Below, piece by piece: positions 28,802 to 37,871 of a DNA stretch of 64,000 nucleotides (position 1 is the stretch's first letter; each line of letters begins with the position of its first letter). Origin of the DNA: Azonexus sp. (GTDB lineage: Bacteria; Pseudomonadota; Gammaproteobacteria; Burkholderiales; Rhodocyclaceae); the NCBI GenBank assembly GCA_017983615.1, contig JAGOBB010000011.1:1-64000 (forward strand), in the 5' to 3' direction. The position numbers and the translations under genes are program-made. The notes beneath the pieces were generated by a model. It was not told the DNA's origin. It saw only the letters and a program-made list of their open reading frames with translations, and did no database searches.

Positions 28802-30190
28802 TCAGGCCAGGCGCTGGCGAGCACGGGCGACGGCGGCCTTGACCTGTTGCGGCGCGGTGCCGCCGATGTGGTTGCGGCTGGCCAGCGAGCCTTCGACGGT
28901 CAGCACAGCGAAAACGTCGGCTTCTACCTGCGGGCAGAAGGCGCGAAGTTCGTCCAGCGTCAGTTGCGGCAGGTCGACGCCCTTGGCTTCGGCCGCCTTG
29001 ACGGCGTGGCCGACCGCCTCGTGGGCATCGCGGAAGGGCAGGCCCTTCTTGACCAGGTAGTCGGCGAGGTCGGTGGCGGTGGCGAAACCCTGGGTCAGCG
29101 CGGCCTTCATGTTGTCGGCGCGCACCGTGATGCCGCCGGCCATGTCGGCGAAGATGCGCAGCGTGTCGGTGACGGTGTCGACGGCGTCGAACAGCGGTTC
29201 CTTGTCTTCCTGGTTGTCCTTGTTGTAGGCCAGCGGCTGCGACTTCATCAGGGTCAGCAGGCTGATCAGCTGGCCGTAGACGCGGCCGGTCTTGCCGCGG
29301 GCCAGTTCGGGGACGTCCGGGTTCTTCTTCTGCGGCATGATCGACGAGCCGGTGCAGAAGCGGTCGGCGATCTGGATGAAGCCGACGCGCGGGCTCATCC
29401 ACATGACCAGCTCTTCCGAGAGGCGGCTGATGTGCATCATCAGCAGCGCGCAGGCGGCGGTGAATTCGATGGCGAAATCGCGATCCGAGACGGCATCCAG
29501 CGAGTTTTCGCAAACGCCTTCGAAGCCAAGTTGCTCGGCGACATATTCGCGGTCGATCGGGTAGGTCGTGCCGGCCAGCGCGGCGGCGCCGAGCGGCAGG
29601 CGGGCAACGCGCTTGCGGCAGTCGACGAAGCGCTCGGCATCGCGGCCGAACATTTCGAAATAGGCCAGCATGTGGTGGCCGAAAGTGACCGGCTGGGCAA
29701 CCTGCAGGTGGGTGAAACCGGGCATCGGCGTTGCCGCTTCCTTCTCGGCCAGGTCGACCAGCGCCGAACGGAAAGCCTTGAGCAGCGCCAGGATGTCGTC
29801 AATGCTGTCGCGCAGGTAGAGACGGATGTCGGTCGCCACCTGGTCGTTGCGCGAACGGCCGGTGTGCAGGCGCTTGCCGGCGTCGCCAACCAGCGCGGTC
29901 AGGCGCTTCTCGATGTTGAGGTGCACGTCTTCGAGGTCGAGCGACCATTCGAACTGGCCGGACTCAATTTCCGAGGTAACGATGGCCATGCCGCGTTCGA
30001 TGTCGGCCAGGTCGGCGGCGGCGATGATGCCCTGCTTGGCCAGCATCCGGGCGTGGGCCAGCGAGCCGCGAATGTCCTGGCGCCACATGCGCTGGTCGAA
30101 ATCAACCGAGGCGGTGTAACGTTTGACGAGATCGGACACCGGTTCGGAGAAACGGCCGGCCCAAGTGTATTGATTGGCGTTGGAAGTCAT
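28802..30190 (-). CDS. argH: Argininosuccinate lyase
   Basis: A 462-aa fumarase/aspartase-superfamily lyase releasing arginine and fumarate. The signature loop [15 protein letters not shown] is intact; the N-terminal [16 protein letters not shown] is family-typical. It is divergent from the algZ-like kinase gene with a 57-nt gap. The argH/algZ/algR neighbourhood resembles that known in pseudomonads. Confidence 0.97.
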   Translation of the reverse strand: MTSNANQYTWAGRFSEPVSDLVKRYTASVDFDQRMWRQDIRGSLAHARMLAKQGIIAAADLADIERGMAIVTSEIESGQFEWSLDLEDVHLNIEKRLTALVGDAGKRLHTGRSRNDQVATDIRLYLRDSIDDILALLKAFRSALVDLAEKEAATPMPGFTHLQVAQPVTFGHHMLAYFEMFGRDAERFVDCRKRVARLPLGAAALAGTTYPIDREYVAEQLGFEGVCENSLDAVSDRDFAIEFTAACALLMMHISRLSEELVMWMSPRVGFIQIADRFCTGSSIMPQKKNPDVPELARGKTGRVYGQLISLLTLMKSQPLAYNKDNQEDKEPLFDAVDTVTDTLRIFADMAGGITVRADNMKAALTQGFATATDLADYLVKKGLPFRDAHEAVGHAVKAAEAKGVDLPQLTLDELRAFCPQVEADVFAVLTVEGSLASRNHIGGTAPQQVKAAVARARQRLA

Positions 30191-30247
30191 GACTATGGTC
30201 TAGAATGGGGCAAATTGGCGACGAATTCGGAGCGAACCCGCATAAAG

Positions 30248-31267
30248 ATGGCAAGTATACGGCACTTTCCCGCAACCCACCCCTTGCCCGACTGGCGCAA
30301 TTTCGGGGTGATGCTGCGCGTGCTGCTAGGCATCAACGGGCTGGCCGTGCTCGCCGCCCTGGTCCAGGCGCCCGATGTCGGCAGTTGGCCCGGGCGCTAC
30401 ATGGAACTGGCGGCGGTCGTCGAACCGCTGCTGCTGATCAGCCTGGGCTTGCTGTCTTTGCTCCGCGACGGGTTGTGGAAAATGCCCCTGCGTCTCGCCC
30501 AGGCCTGCGTGCTGGCCTTGGCAGGCGGTGTTGCGGCGGCGCTTTTTCTCTATGCCCACTCGTTGGCGCTGACCGATAGCGGCGGCGTGCTGCGCGCTGT
30601 CCTGCTGGCAGTTGCCGCAGCTGGCTTGCTGCTCGCCTATTTCGAACTGCGCTCCCGCGCCTTCTCTCCGGCCCAGGCCGAGGCACGGCTGGCGGCCCTG
30701 AACGCGCGCATCAGGCCGCACTTCCTGTTCAACTCCCTGAATGCCGTGCTGTCCTTGATCCGCGACCGGCCGCAACAAGCCGAGGAGGCCCTCGAAGCCC
30801 TGTCTGATCTGTTTCGCGCCGCCATGCGCGATCCCTGCGAGCTGGTCAGCCTGGCCGATGAGATCGCGCTCGCCAAGCAGTACCTGGAACTCGAAAACCT
30901 CCGGCTGGGCGAGCGGCTGTCGGTGGATTGGCAGATCGGGGCGGTCGCCATGGATTTGCCGATCCCGCCGCTGATGCTCCAGCCCTTGCTCGAAAATGCG
31001 GTTTACCACGGCATCGAGCCCTCGCCGGAAGGCGGCACGGTGCGCATCGTCATCGGCCAGCACGACGACGAGCTGCGTATCGCCATCGCAAACCCGACTG
31101 CCGGTCACGTCCAGCACGCGGCCGGCAACCAGATTGCGCTAGCCAATATTCGCGAAAGGTTGGCCCTGTATTACGATCTTGAAGCCCGACTGGAAACTAC
31201 GGTCGGCAACCACAGTTACGAGGTTCGCATCATCCTGCCATGTCAACGCCGAACGCCGCTCCGCTGA
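30248..31267 (+). CDS. algZ: Sensor histidine kinase, AlgZ/LytS family
   Basis: A 339-aa membrane kinase with about four N-terminal helices and a His_kinase domain whose acceptor is His158 in RIRPHFLFNSLNAVLS. The C-terminal ATPase region has LQPLLENAVYHGIEP and a GxG-type lid. AlgZ/FimS proteins lack some classical kinase boxes, as here. ATG at 30248 is chosen for normal length; a TAGAAT -10 element lies at 30201. The next gene, an AlgR-like regulator, overlaps it by 28 nt. In pseudomonads this pair controls type IV pili and exopolysaccharide; the targets here are unknown. Confidence 0.88.
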   Translation: MASIRHFPATHPLPDWRNFGVMLRVLLGINGLAVLAALVQAPDVGSWPGRYMELAAVVEPLLLISLGLLSLLRDGLWKMPLRLAQACVLALAGGVAAALFLYAHSLALTDSGGVLRAVLLAVAAAGLLLAYFELRSRAFSPAQAEARLAALNARIRPHFLFNSLNAVLSLIRDRPQQAEEALEALSDLFRAAMRDPCELVSLADEIALAKQYLELENLRLGERLSVDWQIGAVAMDLPIPPLMLQPLLENAVYHGIEPSPEGGTVRIVIGQHDDELRIAIANPTAGHVQHAAGNQIALANIRERLALYYDLEARLETTVGNHSYEVRIILPCQRRTPLR

Positions 31268-32022
31268 AAGTCCTGATCGTCGATGATGAGCCGCTGGCCC
31301 GCGACCGCCTGCGCACGCTGCTGGCCGACATCGCACTGCAATTGCCGAGCGAGGTGGTCGGCGAGGCGGGCAATGGCCTGGCGGCGTTGGAAGTGCTGCG
31401 CGAGCAGGCCGTCGATGTCGTGCTTGCCGATATCCGGATGCCAGGTATGGATGGCATCGAACTGGCGACCCACTTGGGTCGGCTGGAAAAGCCGCCTGCC
31501 GTTATTTTTACCACGGCCTACGACAACTATGCGGTGCAGGCTTTCGACCTCAACGCTGTCGACTACCTGTTGAAGCCGGTGCGCACCCAGCGCCTGCTCG
31601 CCGCCTTGCAGAAGGTGCCCGGGCCACGCCCGGATTCGGCCATGCTCGCTGGCATCGGCCAGGAAATGCGCGGTGGCGGACGCACCCACCTGTCCTGCCA
31701 CGAACGCGGCCGGCTGCTGCTCGTGCCGATCGGCGAGGTGCTTTATTTCAAGGCCGATCTCAAATACGTGACGGCGCGCACCGTCGAGCGCGAGTACCTG
31801 CTCGACGAGGCATTGACCCACCTCGAAAGCGAGTTCGCCGACCGTTTCATCCGCCTGCACCGTGCGGTGCTGGTTGCGAAATCGGCGCTGGCCGGCTTCG
31901 AAAAGGCCGCCGGCGACGACGCCGAAGCCTACGGTTGGGCGCTGCTGCGCGGCGTGCCGGAAAAACTGCCGGTCAGCCGCCGGCAGTGGGCGCCGGCCAA
32001 GGCGGTCAGGAATCTGGCTTAG
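31240..32022 (+). CDS. algR: LytTR response regulator, AlgR-like
   Basis: A 260-aa regulator. Receiver domain 1-125 (VLIVDDEPLARDRL, acceptor Asp in VVLADIRMPGMDG, Lys in LLKPVRTQRLL), then a LytTR DNA-binding domain (about 140-245; PIGEVLYFKADLKYVTA, FIRLHRAVLV). It is translated from within algZ. In the known pseudomonad arrangement hemC follows algR; here ~6.9 kb of other genes lie between. Confidence 0.9.
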   Translation: MSTPNAAPLKVLIVDDEPLARDRLRTLLADIALQLPSEVVGEAGNGLAALEVLREQAVDVVLADIRMPGMDGIELATHLGRLEKPPAVIFTTAYDNYAVQAFDLNAVDYLLKPVRTQRLLAALQKVPGPRPDSAMLAGIGQEMRGGGRTHLSCHERGRLLLVPIGEVLYFKADLKYVTARTVEREYLLDEALTHLESEFADRFIRLHRAVLVAKSALAGFEKAAGDDAEAYGWALLRGVPEKLPVSRRQWAPAKAVRNLA

Positions 32023-32082
32023 AATGCCCCCGCAAAGCAGAATGCTGCTCTTTACCTGTTGTGACCAGGAGGATCGTTGTTC

Positions 32083-33147
32083 ATGAAGTTGACCGGAATG
32101 CCCCAGAAACTCATTTGCGCCGCGTTGCTGGCGTTAGGCGTCGCATCCTCTGTGCTGGCCCAGTCGGCCGGGGTAGCGTATATCTCGAACCAGAACAACG
32201 GCGTCGGCGTGCTCGATCTGTCGACGCTCGAGCTGGTCGGCTCCTTCGAGGTCGGGGCCAAGGGGCCGCGCGGCATCGGGGTCACCGCCGACGGAAAATA
32301 TCTGGTCACCGCCAACAAGGATGACGCCAATGTGTCGATCGTCGATCTGGCGACGCGCCAGGTCGTCAAGCACGTCAAGGTCGGCAAGAACCCGGAGTTC
32401 GTACGCATTCTCGGCGACCGGGCCTTTGTTACCTACGAGCCAAGTGCCAAGGGAGGCCCGCCACCCAAGCCCGGTGCCCCCGTGGTCGAGGAGGATGACG
32501 ACGACGACAAGATTCCGGCCCGCATCGCCATCGTCGACATCCGCAAGGGCAAGCTGATCAAGGAAATCATCAGCGGTCCGGAAACCGAGGGCATCGAATT
32601 CACGCCGGACGGCAAGCGGATGATCGTCACCAACGAAGCCGACAACACCATCACGCTGCACGATATTCGCAGCGGCAAGCTGCTGAAGACCGTGCCGACC
32701 AGCAAATACGGCGACCGGCCGCGCGGCATCAAAGTGTCGCCGGATGGGAAGCGCTATGTGTCGACGCTTGAGTTCGGCCATAAGCTGCTCGTCCTCGACG
32801 CCAAGCTCAATCCGCTGAAGGCCGTGGAAACCGGCAATACGCCCTACGGCGTGGCCTTCGACCGCAGTGGTCAGCGCATCTTTGTTGCCGCCTCGCGCGA
32901 AAACACGCTGCAGGTGTTCGATGCCCAGTCTCTTGAAAAGATCAAGGACATCCCGAGCGGCGAGCGCTGCTGGCATTTCACCTTCACCCCGGACGACCGG
33001 CAGATACTGCTCACCTGCGGCCGTTCCAACGAGGTGGTGGTGATCGACGCCGGCACGCTGGAAGTGACCAAACGCATCGCCAACAAGGGCCTGCCCTGGG
33101 GCATCGTGACCTATCCGAAGGCTTACGGCAGCCTCGATCAGCCGTAA
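32083..33147 (+). CDS. YVTN beta-propeller protein, PQQ-catabolism-associated type
   Basis: A 354-aa secreted protein with signal peptide (to about LAQS) and seven-bladed-propeller repeats of the YVTN type: AYISNQNNGVGVLDLSTLE, YLVTANKDDANVSIVDL, MIVTNEADNTITLHDI. The order and wording match the propeller family that co-occurs with PQQ-dependent alcohol dehydrogenases; this is from memory of the family. An Asp/Glu-rich insert (EEDDDDDK) lies after the second repeat. Start: ATG at 32083, with AGGAGG 10 nt upstream; TTG at 32077 is possible. Function is unestablished; probably periplasmic. Confidence 0.78.
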   Translation: MKLTGMPQKLICAALLALGVASSVLAQSAGVAYISNQNNGVGVLDLSTLELVGSFEVGAKGPRGIGVTADGKYLVTANKDDANVSIVDLATRQVVKHVKVGKNPEFVRILGDRAFVTYEPSAKGGPPPKPGAPVVEEDDDDDKIPARIAIVDIRKGKLIKEIISGPETEGIEFTPDGKRMIVTNEADNTITLHDIRSGKLLKTVPTSKYGDRPRGIKVSPDGKRYVSTLEFGHKLLVLDAKLNPLKAVETGNTPYGVAFDRSGQRIFVAASRENTLQVFDAQSLEKIKDIPSGERCWHFTFTPDDRQILLTCGRSNEVVVIDAGTLEVTKRIANKGLPWGIVTYPKAYGSLDQP

Positions 33148-33153
33148 TCTCAG

Positions 33154-33645
33154 CTAGGCTGCGGCCGAGCGAGCATGCAAATCGGCCAGGGCGTTGCCGC
33201 GGCAACGCCCGTGGCCCTGGACCCAGCACAGGCTGACGTGGCGCAGCAGGGTGTCGATGTCCAGCCCGGCGAACATCGCCAGCAGTGCGGCGTCCTGAAC
33301 GCTGCCCAGTGCCTTGGCCCGGTCCAGTCGGGTTACGGCATCAAGGTTGTCGGAAAAGAGCGTGGCCGGTTGGCCGGGAAAATGCCGATTGGCTTGTTCC
33401 AGCCCGAATACCGCCGCCTGTAGTTCGAGTTCGTTGCTGCCGATGGCCGGCACGGTGCGAGTGGCAACCTGTGCTTCGCTGCTGGCGTCGGCGAAGAGAA
33501 CAGCAGCTAGGCCGCCGTGGCGCAACTGGCTGGCATCACTGAAAACCAGTGGGCCGCTTGGATGGCGCTCGGCCAGCTTGGGCGGCAAGGGGCCGGCTGA
33601 GAGGTGCATGATGCGTTCGAGCTTCTTTTTGCGTCGTCTGGCCAT
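33154..33645 (-). CDS. RNase H-like protein with basic N-terminus
   Basis: A 163-aa protein. After the basic leader MARRRKKKLER the RNase H fold is suggested by FSDASQLRHGGLAAVLF (first Asp), NELELQAAVFGLEQA (Glu), LFSDNLDAVTRL (second Asp) and VQGHGRCRGNALADLHA (His and last Asp): the DEDD catalytic set in order. It differs from housekeeping RnhA and may be a paralogue acting on RNA/DNA hybrids or structured nucleic acid. It is convergent with the propeller gene (6-nt gap). Confidence 0.7.
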   Translation of the reverse strand: MARRRKKKLERIMHLSAGPLPPKLAERHPSGPLVFSDASQLRHGGLAAVLFADASSEAQVATRTVPAIGSNELELQAAVFGLEQANRHFPGQPATLFSDNLDAVTRLDRAKALGSVQDAALLAMFAGLDIDTLLRHVSLCWVQGHGRCRGNALADLHARSAAA

Positions 33646-33684
33646 GGCCGAAGCCTAATCCGGAATCGCCGTCCTGAAAAGGCG

Positions 33685-33716
33685 AAAGCCCCGTACCGGG
33701 GGGAGTACGGGGCTTT
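33685..33716. terminator. Hairpin with terminator features
   Basis: The 12-bp perfect stem AAAGCCCCGTAC / GTACGGGGCTTT with an 8-nt loop. It lies in the 5' region of the RNase H-like gene and before the small ORF at 33920. A second G/C hairpin, ACGGCCC/GGGCCGT, follows at about 33720-33756. T runs are short, so termination is uncertain. Confidence 0.5.
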
Positions 33717-33919
33717 CTGGACGGCCCGGGGGGTCTTGGGGGGAGGTGGGGCCGTCAAGGCTGATGTCTGGTCAGCGCATGTGTCCAAGATAAGGCCGGC
33801 TCCCCCGCACTTCAAGTAACGGTTTGCAACAGATGGTATCCGTGTGTCGTCTGCTGCTTAATTTCATTGTCATTTCCCCCGGGCAGACTGTGCGTCCCAA
33901 GTGCTTCGGGAGAGTGGAG

Positions 33920-34138
33920 ATGAGCCAACGGTGCGGACATTGCAAGGTTTCGGTGATTGCTGTGCAGAGTGAATCGCGCAGCCTGGCGCTGATGCGTTTT
34001 TCCCAGTTGCAGCGACAGGGACATTTGCCGACGATGTGCGAGTCGGCGAACGGCCAGTTCACGGTTTGCTACGACGCCGCGGAACGCCGCCTGGTCGAGT
34101 ATCCCGGCGCCGCCACCGGGAAACTCATCACGGCCTGA
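33920..34138 (+). CDS. Small hypothetical protein with CxxC motif (72 aa)
   Basis: A 72-aa ORF starting MSQRCGHCKVSVIAV, with a CxxC pair (Cys5, Cys8) and later single cysteines, suggesting a small metal or redox site. GGGAG lies 7 nt before the ATG. In-frame extension to 33824 exists but lacks a ribosome site. I do not recognise a family. It is followed by the 106-bp palindromic repeat. The opposite-strand ORF covering the same region is judged spurious. Confidence 0.45.
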   Translation: MSQRCGHCKVSVIAVQSESRSLALMRFSQLQRQGHLPTMCESANGQFTVCYDAAERRLVEYPGAATGKLITA

Positions 34139-34168
34139 TTTGGAGGTCTGCTTCGCAATTTGCGGAAC

Positions 34169-34274
34169 ATGAAAGCGGGTCTTTGCGTCCCTGGCGTTGT
34201 TGCTCATCCTCGCGATAGCTGAAGCTATCGCTGTGGTTCGCGCCTAGCCAGAAACGCAAATCCGGCGCTTTCAT
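34169..34274. repeat. 106-bp palindromic repeat, copy 1
   Basis: Ends ATGAAAGC / GCTTTCAT are inverted repeats; inside are TTTGCGT/ACGCAAA and a central hairpin GCGATAGCtgaaGCTATCGC flanked on one side by the invariant GTTGTTGCTCATCCTC. The symmetry extends outwards into the flanks (GCAATT...AATTGC). About 80% identical to the copy at 60345. Confidence 0.85.
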
Positions 34275-34302
34275 CGAGTCCCGTCAATTGCGATGCAGAC
34301 CA

Positions 34303-36897
34303 CTAGCCCAGGGCTCGGGTCACCACTTCCAGCACGTCGCGCGACAGGCCGGCGTGGTCGCGGATGCGTTCGAGGGCGGCGCGAGCGTGGCGCTGGCGTT
34401 CGGCGTCGAACTTCTTCCAGCGGTCAAAGCTGCGCGCCAGCCGTGAGGCGACCTGCGGGTTGCGGTCGTGCAATTGCAGCACACAGTCGGCGACGAAGGC
34501 GTAGCCGCCGGCGGTGTGGAAACGGGCAAGATTGCCGCCGAAGGCGCGCAACAGCGAATACACCTTGTTCGGGTTGGTGATGTCGAAAGCCGGGTGGGCG
34601 GTCAGTGCCTTGACCGTGGCCAGCGTGTCCGGGCGGCGGCTGGTCGATTGGGCGGCCAGCCACTTGTCGACGACCAGGGCCTCGTGCTGCCAGCGTTGAT
34701 AGAAGGCGGCCAGCGCGGTGTCGCGTTGCAGGCAGTCCTCGGCGTTGACGTTGGCCAGCGCAGACAGGGCGGCGAACTGGTCGGTCATGTTGTCCGCGCA
34801 TTCGAACTGCGTCAGTGCCAGCTGGCGGCTTGCCTCGGTGTCAAGTTCGAGCAGGTAGGCGAGGCAGACGTTGCGCAGGGCGCGGCGGCCGGCTTCTTCG
34901 CTGCTTGGCGTATAGGTGCCGGTAGGGACGAGGGCGGTGTAGAGGGCGCTGAATTCGCGTTCGAGCTGCTCGGCCAGATGACGGCGCAGCCCGTTGCGGG
35001 CGGCGTGCAGGGCATCGGGGTCGACGATGTGGAGCGCCTCGGCGAGCGTCGATTCACCGGGCAGGGTCAGCACTTCGGCGACGAAGGCGGCGCCGCGTTG
35101 GGCGTGGGTCTGCAGCAGGTGGCGGGCGGCATCGACGAAGCTGGCGGGCCAGACCGGCGTTTGGCCGGCGGCAATGGCGGCGGTGGCGTCGAGGATCAAC
35201 CGTGAGGCCAGGCGCTGGCCGGCTTCCCAGGCGTTGAACGGGTCGCTTTCATGGGCCAGCAGATGGGTCAGCTGGGCCGGCGAGTAGGCGTGGTCGAGGA
35301 CGATCGGTGCCGAGAAGTCGCGCAGCAGCGAGGGCACAGGTTCGGCGTCGATCCCGTCGAAGTGGAATTGCTGGGTGGTTTCGGTCAGCAGCAGGGTTTG
35401 TTCGGTGCCGGCGATGATCGCCCCGGCGGCGTCGAATAGTGCGACGCGGGTCGGGATCAGGTAGGGCCGGGCATCGGAGGCACGGGCGTTCGATTGCGTG
35501 ACGGTCAGCGTGTAGCGTTTCGATTTTGGCTCAAAAACACCCTCGACCGTAGCATTTGGCGTTCCCGGCTGGTTGTACCAGCGCATGAACTGCGTGAAGT
35601 CGAAACCGGAGGCGGCGGCCATCGCGGCGACGAAATCCTCGCAGGTCACGGCCTGGCCGTCGTGGCGGCGGAAGTATTCGTCCATGCCGGCGCGGAAGGC
35701 GTCGCGGCCGATCAGCGTCTGGATCATGCGGATGACTTCGGCGCCCTTGTCATAGACGGTGGCGGTGTAGAAGTTGTTGATTTCAACGAAGCTGGCCGGG
35801 CGCACCGGGTGGGCCATCGGGCCGGCATCCTCGGGGAACTGGCTGGCGCGCAGGCCGCGCACTTCGCGGATGCGAGCGACGCTCGGGTCGTGCAGGTCGT
35901 AGCCGAATTCCTGGTCGCGGAAGACGGTCAGGCCTTCCTTTAGTGAGAGCTGGAACCAGTCGCGGCAGGTCACGCGGTTGCCGGTCCAGTTGTGAAAATA
36001 TTCGTGGGCGACGACACGGTCGATGTTCTCGAAATCGACGTCGGTCGCCACGTCGCTGCGGGCCAGCACGTACTTGGTGTTGAAGATGTTGAGGCCCTTG
36101 TTCTCCATCGCGCCCATGTTGAAGTCGCCGACGGCGACGATCATGTAGTGGTCGAGGTCGCATTCCAGGCCGAAGCGCTGTTCGTCCCACTTCATCGACT
36201 TCTTCAAGGCTTCCATGGCGTGCGGGCACTGGTTGAGCTTGCCCGGCTCGACGTAGATGGCTAGTTGCACGCTGCGGCCGGAGGCGGTGGTGAAGGTGTC
36301 ACGTAGCACGTCGAGCTTGCCGGCGACGACGGCGAACAGGTAGGCCGGTTTCTTGAACGGGTCGGCCCATTTGGCCCAGTGGCGACCGTCGGCTTCTTCG
36401 CCGCTGGCGACCGGATTGCCGTTGGCGAGCAGCACCGGGTAGGTGGCCTTGTTGGCGTGCAGCGTCACCGTGTAGGTCGACATGACGTCCGGTCGGTCGA
36501 GGAACCAGGTGATGCGACGGAAGCCCTGAGCTTCGCACTGGGTGAAATAACCATCCTTGGAGCGGTAGAGGCCGGACAGCCGGGTATTCTTGTCGGGCTG
36601 GATGCGGACCACGGTCTGCAGCGTGAAGGCCGCCGGCAGGTCGGCGATGGTCAGCGTGCTGGCGGTTTCCGAAAATGGCACTTTTTTGCCATCGACCGTA
36701 GCATTCAGCGTCTCCAGTTCGTCGCCGTCGAGCACCAGCGGCTGGCTCGGGACGGCGGGGTTGCGGCGCATCGCCAGCGTGGCGGTGACGACGGTGCCGC
36801 CGGCTTCGATGTTGAAGTCGAGATCGACACTGTCGACCAGGAAAGCGGGTGGCGTGTAGTCTTTGAGGTAGACGGTCTGGGGGGTGTCGGTTTTCAT
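34303..36897 (-). CDS. pepN: Aminopeptidase N (M1 family)
   Basis: An 864-aa zinc aminopeptidase of the gluzincin M1 family, cytoplasmic, releasing N-terminal residues from peptides. The exopeptidase motif MGAMENKGLN and zinc site HEYFHNWTGNRVTC are intact; the long C-terminal helical domain is complete. Start ATG at 36897 fits the family; the frame continues to 37011 without support. Two USS-like repeats are translated inside it (NATVEGVFEPKSK and NATVDGKKVPFS), both in the same reading frame, at positions likely to be domain-surface loops. Confidence 0.96.
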   Translation of the reverse strand: MKTDTPQTVYLKDYTPPAFLVDSVDLDFNIEAGGTVVTATLAMRRNPAVPSQPLVLDGDELETLNATVDGKKVPFSETASTLTIADLPAAFTLQTVVRIQPDKNTRLSGLYRSKDGYFTQCEAQGFRRITWFLDRPDVMSTYTVTLHANKATYPVLLANGNPVASGEEADGRHWAKWADPFKKPAYLFAVVAGKLDVLRDTFTTASGRSVQLAIYVEPGKLNQCPHAMEALKKSMKWDEQRFGLECDLDHYMIVAVGDFNMGAMENKGLNIFNTKYVLARSDVATDVDFENIDRVVAHEYFHNWTGNRVTCRDWFQLSLKEGLTVFRDQEFGYDLHDPSVARIREVRGLRASQFPEDAGPMAHPVRPASFVEINNFYTATVYDKGAEVIRMIQTLIGRDAFRAGMDEYFRRHDGQAVTCEDFVAAMAAASGFDFTQFMRWYNQPGTPNATVEGVFEPKSKRYTLTVTQSNARASDARPYLIPTRVALFDAAGAIIAGTEQTLLLTETTQQFHFDGIDAEPVPSLLRDFSAPIVLDHAYSPAQLTHLLAHESDPFNAWEAGQRLASRLILDATAAIAAGQTPVWPASFVDAARHLLQTHAQRGAAFVAEVLTLPGESTLAEALHIVDPDALHAARNGLRRHLAEQLEREFSALYTALVPTGTYTPSSEEAGRRALRNVCLAYLLELDTEASRQLALTQFECADNMTDQFAALSALANVNAEDCLQRDTALAAFYQRWQHEALVVDKWLAAQSTSRRPDTLATVKALTAHPAFDITNPNKVYSLLRAFGGNLARFHTAGGYAFVADCVLQLHDRNPQVASRLARSFDRWKKFDAERQRHARAALERIRDHAGLSRDVLEVVTRALG
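35517..35558 (-). repeat. USS-like repeat, copy 6 (inside pepN)
   Basis: Minus strand: AAATGCTACGGTCG, AGGGTG, TTTTTGAGCC, AAAATCGAAA. Translated in the NATV frame. Confidence 0.8.
36671..36705 (-). repeat. USS-like repeat, copy 7 (inside pepN)
   Basis: Minus strand: GAATGCTACGGTCG, ATGGC, AAAAAA, GTGCC, ATTTTC. Translated in the NATV frame. Confidence 0.75.
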
Positions 36898-37041
36898 TGT
36901 AGGTATGGAAATTGGGGTTGAACCGCACGATGATACGTCAAAGCCCGGTGCGTGATGCGCTGGCGAGCTTTCTTGAACTTCACGCCCGTCCGGGATTCTC
37001 AAGCAGTGCAAGTCCCTCCATCGATCGACAAGGAATTTACC

Positions 37042-37863
37042 GTGCCGCGAATTGCTGTTTTCCGTGTCTTGCCTCTACTGGCCGCCTTTTTCACCCTGCC
37101 GGCGCAGGCCGAACTGCTCGACGAAGCCGAGATCGCCGAAGTCGTCCGCAAGCCCAACATTGGCCTCTACAAGGGCTACGCGGAATTCAAGATGGCCCAT
37201 TACGCCGAGGCCAAGCAGATCTGGACCGCGCTGGCCGAGCGCGGCGTCGGCGAGGCCTGGTTCAACCTCGGGATATTGGCCGAGGATGGCCTGGGCGAAC
37301 CGAAGGATGCGGCCGAAGCCCGGCGGCGCTATGAAAAAGGCGGCGAGGCGGGCAGTCGCAATTCGGCGCTTCAACTTGCTGTTCTGCTGCAGAGCAATCG
37401 CCTTGGTACCCCCGATCTGGTCGCTGCCCGCCACTGGCTGAAGCGGGCGGCCGAACTGGGTGACGAAGGCGCGGCCAAACAGCTGGCCGTGCTCGACGGC
37501 AAAGGTGAAACAACGCCGGCCGACAGCCGGCTGGCCGAAGCACGTCGCCTCGAAGGCGATGGCAAATTGCCGGAGGCAATTGCGGCCTATCGGGCCATCG
37601 CCGAGGCCGGCGATGCCCGCGGCCTGACCCGCCTGGCCTGGCTGTACGAGGCCGGACGCGGCGTGCCGCGTAGCCTCGACGAGGCCGCCCGTTTGTTCCG
37701 CAAGGCCGCCGATGCCGGCGAGGCCGAAGGCCAGTACGCCCTGTCGGTCATGCTCGACACTGGAGCCGGGCAGGCCAAGAACCCGGATGAGGCCCTGCGC
37801 TGGCTGCGCGCCTCGGCGACCAGTGGCTACCAGCCGGCGGTCGAGGCCTTGAAGGCGCGTTGA
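37042..37863 (+). CDS. Sel1-repeat periplasmic protein
   Basis: A 273-aa secreted protein with signal peptide MPRIAVFRVLPLLAAFFT ending AQA. It is built of Sel1-like/TPR helical repeats (for example AWFNLGILAEDGLGEPKDAA, GLTRLAWLYEAGRGVPRSL, GQYALSVMLDTGAGQAKN). Such solenoids bind partner proteins; no catalytic motif is present. GTG at 37042 is chosen because AAGGAA lies 6 nt upstream and it yields a clean signal peptide. It is divergent from pepN and convergent with the TIR gene. Confidence 0.82.
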   Translation: MPRIAVFRVLPLLAAFFTLPAQAELLDEAEIAEVVRKPNIGLYKGYAEFKMAHYAEAKQIWTALAERGVGEAWFNLGILAEDGLGEPKDAAEARRRYEKGGEAGSRNSALQLAVLLQSNRLGTPDLVAARHWLKRAAELGDEGAAKQLAVLDGKGETTPADSRLAEARRLEGDGKLPEAIAAYRAIAEAGDARGLTRLAWLYEAGRGVPRSLDEAARLFRKAADAGEAEGQYALSVMLDTGAGQAKNPDEALRWLRASATSGYQPAVEALKAR

Positions 37864-37871
37864 GCGCCGAA

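Noticed and set aside
28847..30190. Very long plus-strand open frame fused to algZ
   Set aside because: It is antisense to argH, whose protein is unmistakable; the algZ start at 30248 suffices.
31194..31212. CTACGGTCGG in algZ as another repeat copy
   Set aside because: The preceding bases do not match the core and no A/T tracts follow; probably chance.
33812..34207. 131-aa minus-strand ORF over the small CxxC gene and palindromic repeat
   Set aside because: Starts inside the 106-bp repeat and its sequence looks like repeat translation; the plus-strand ORF has a better ribosome site.
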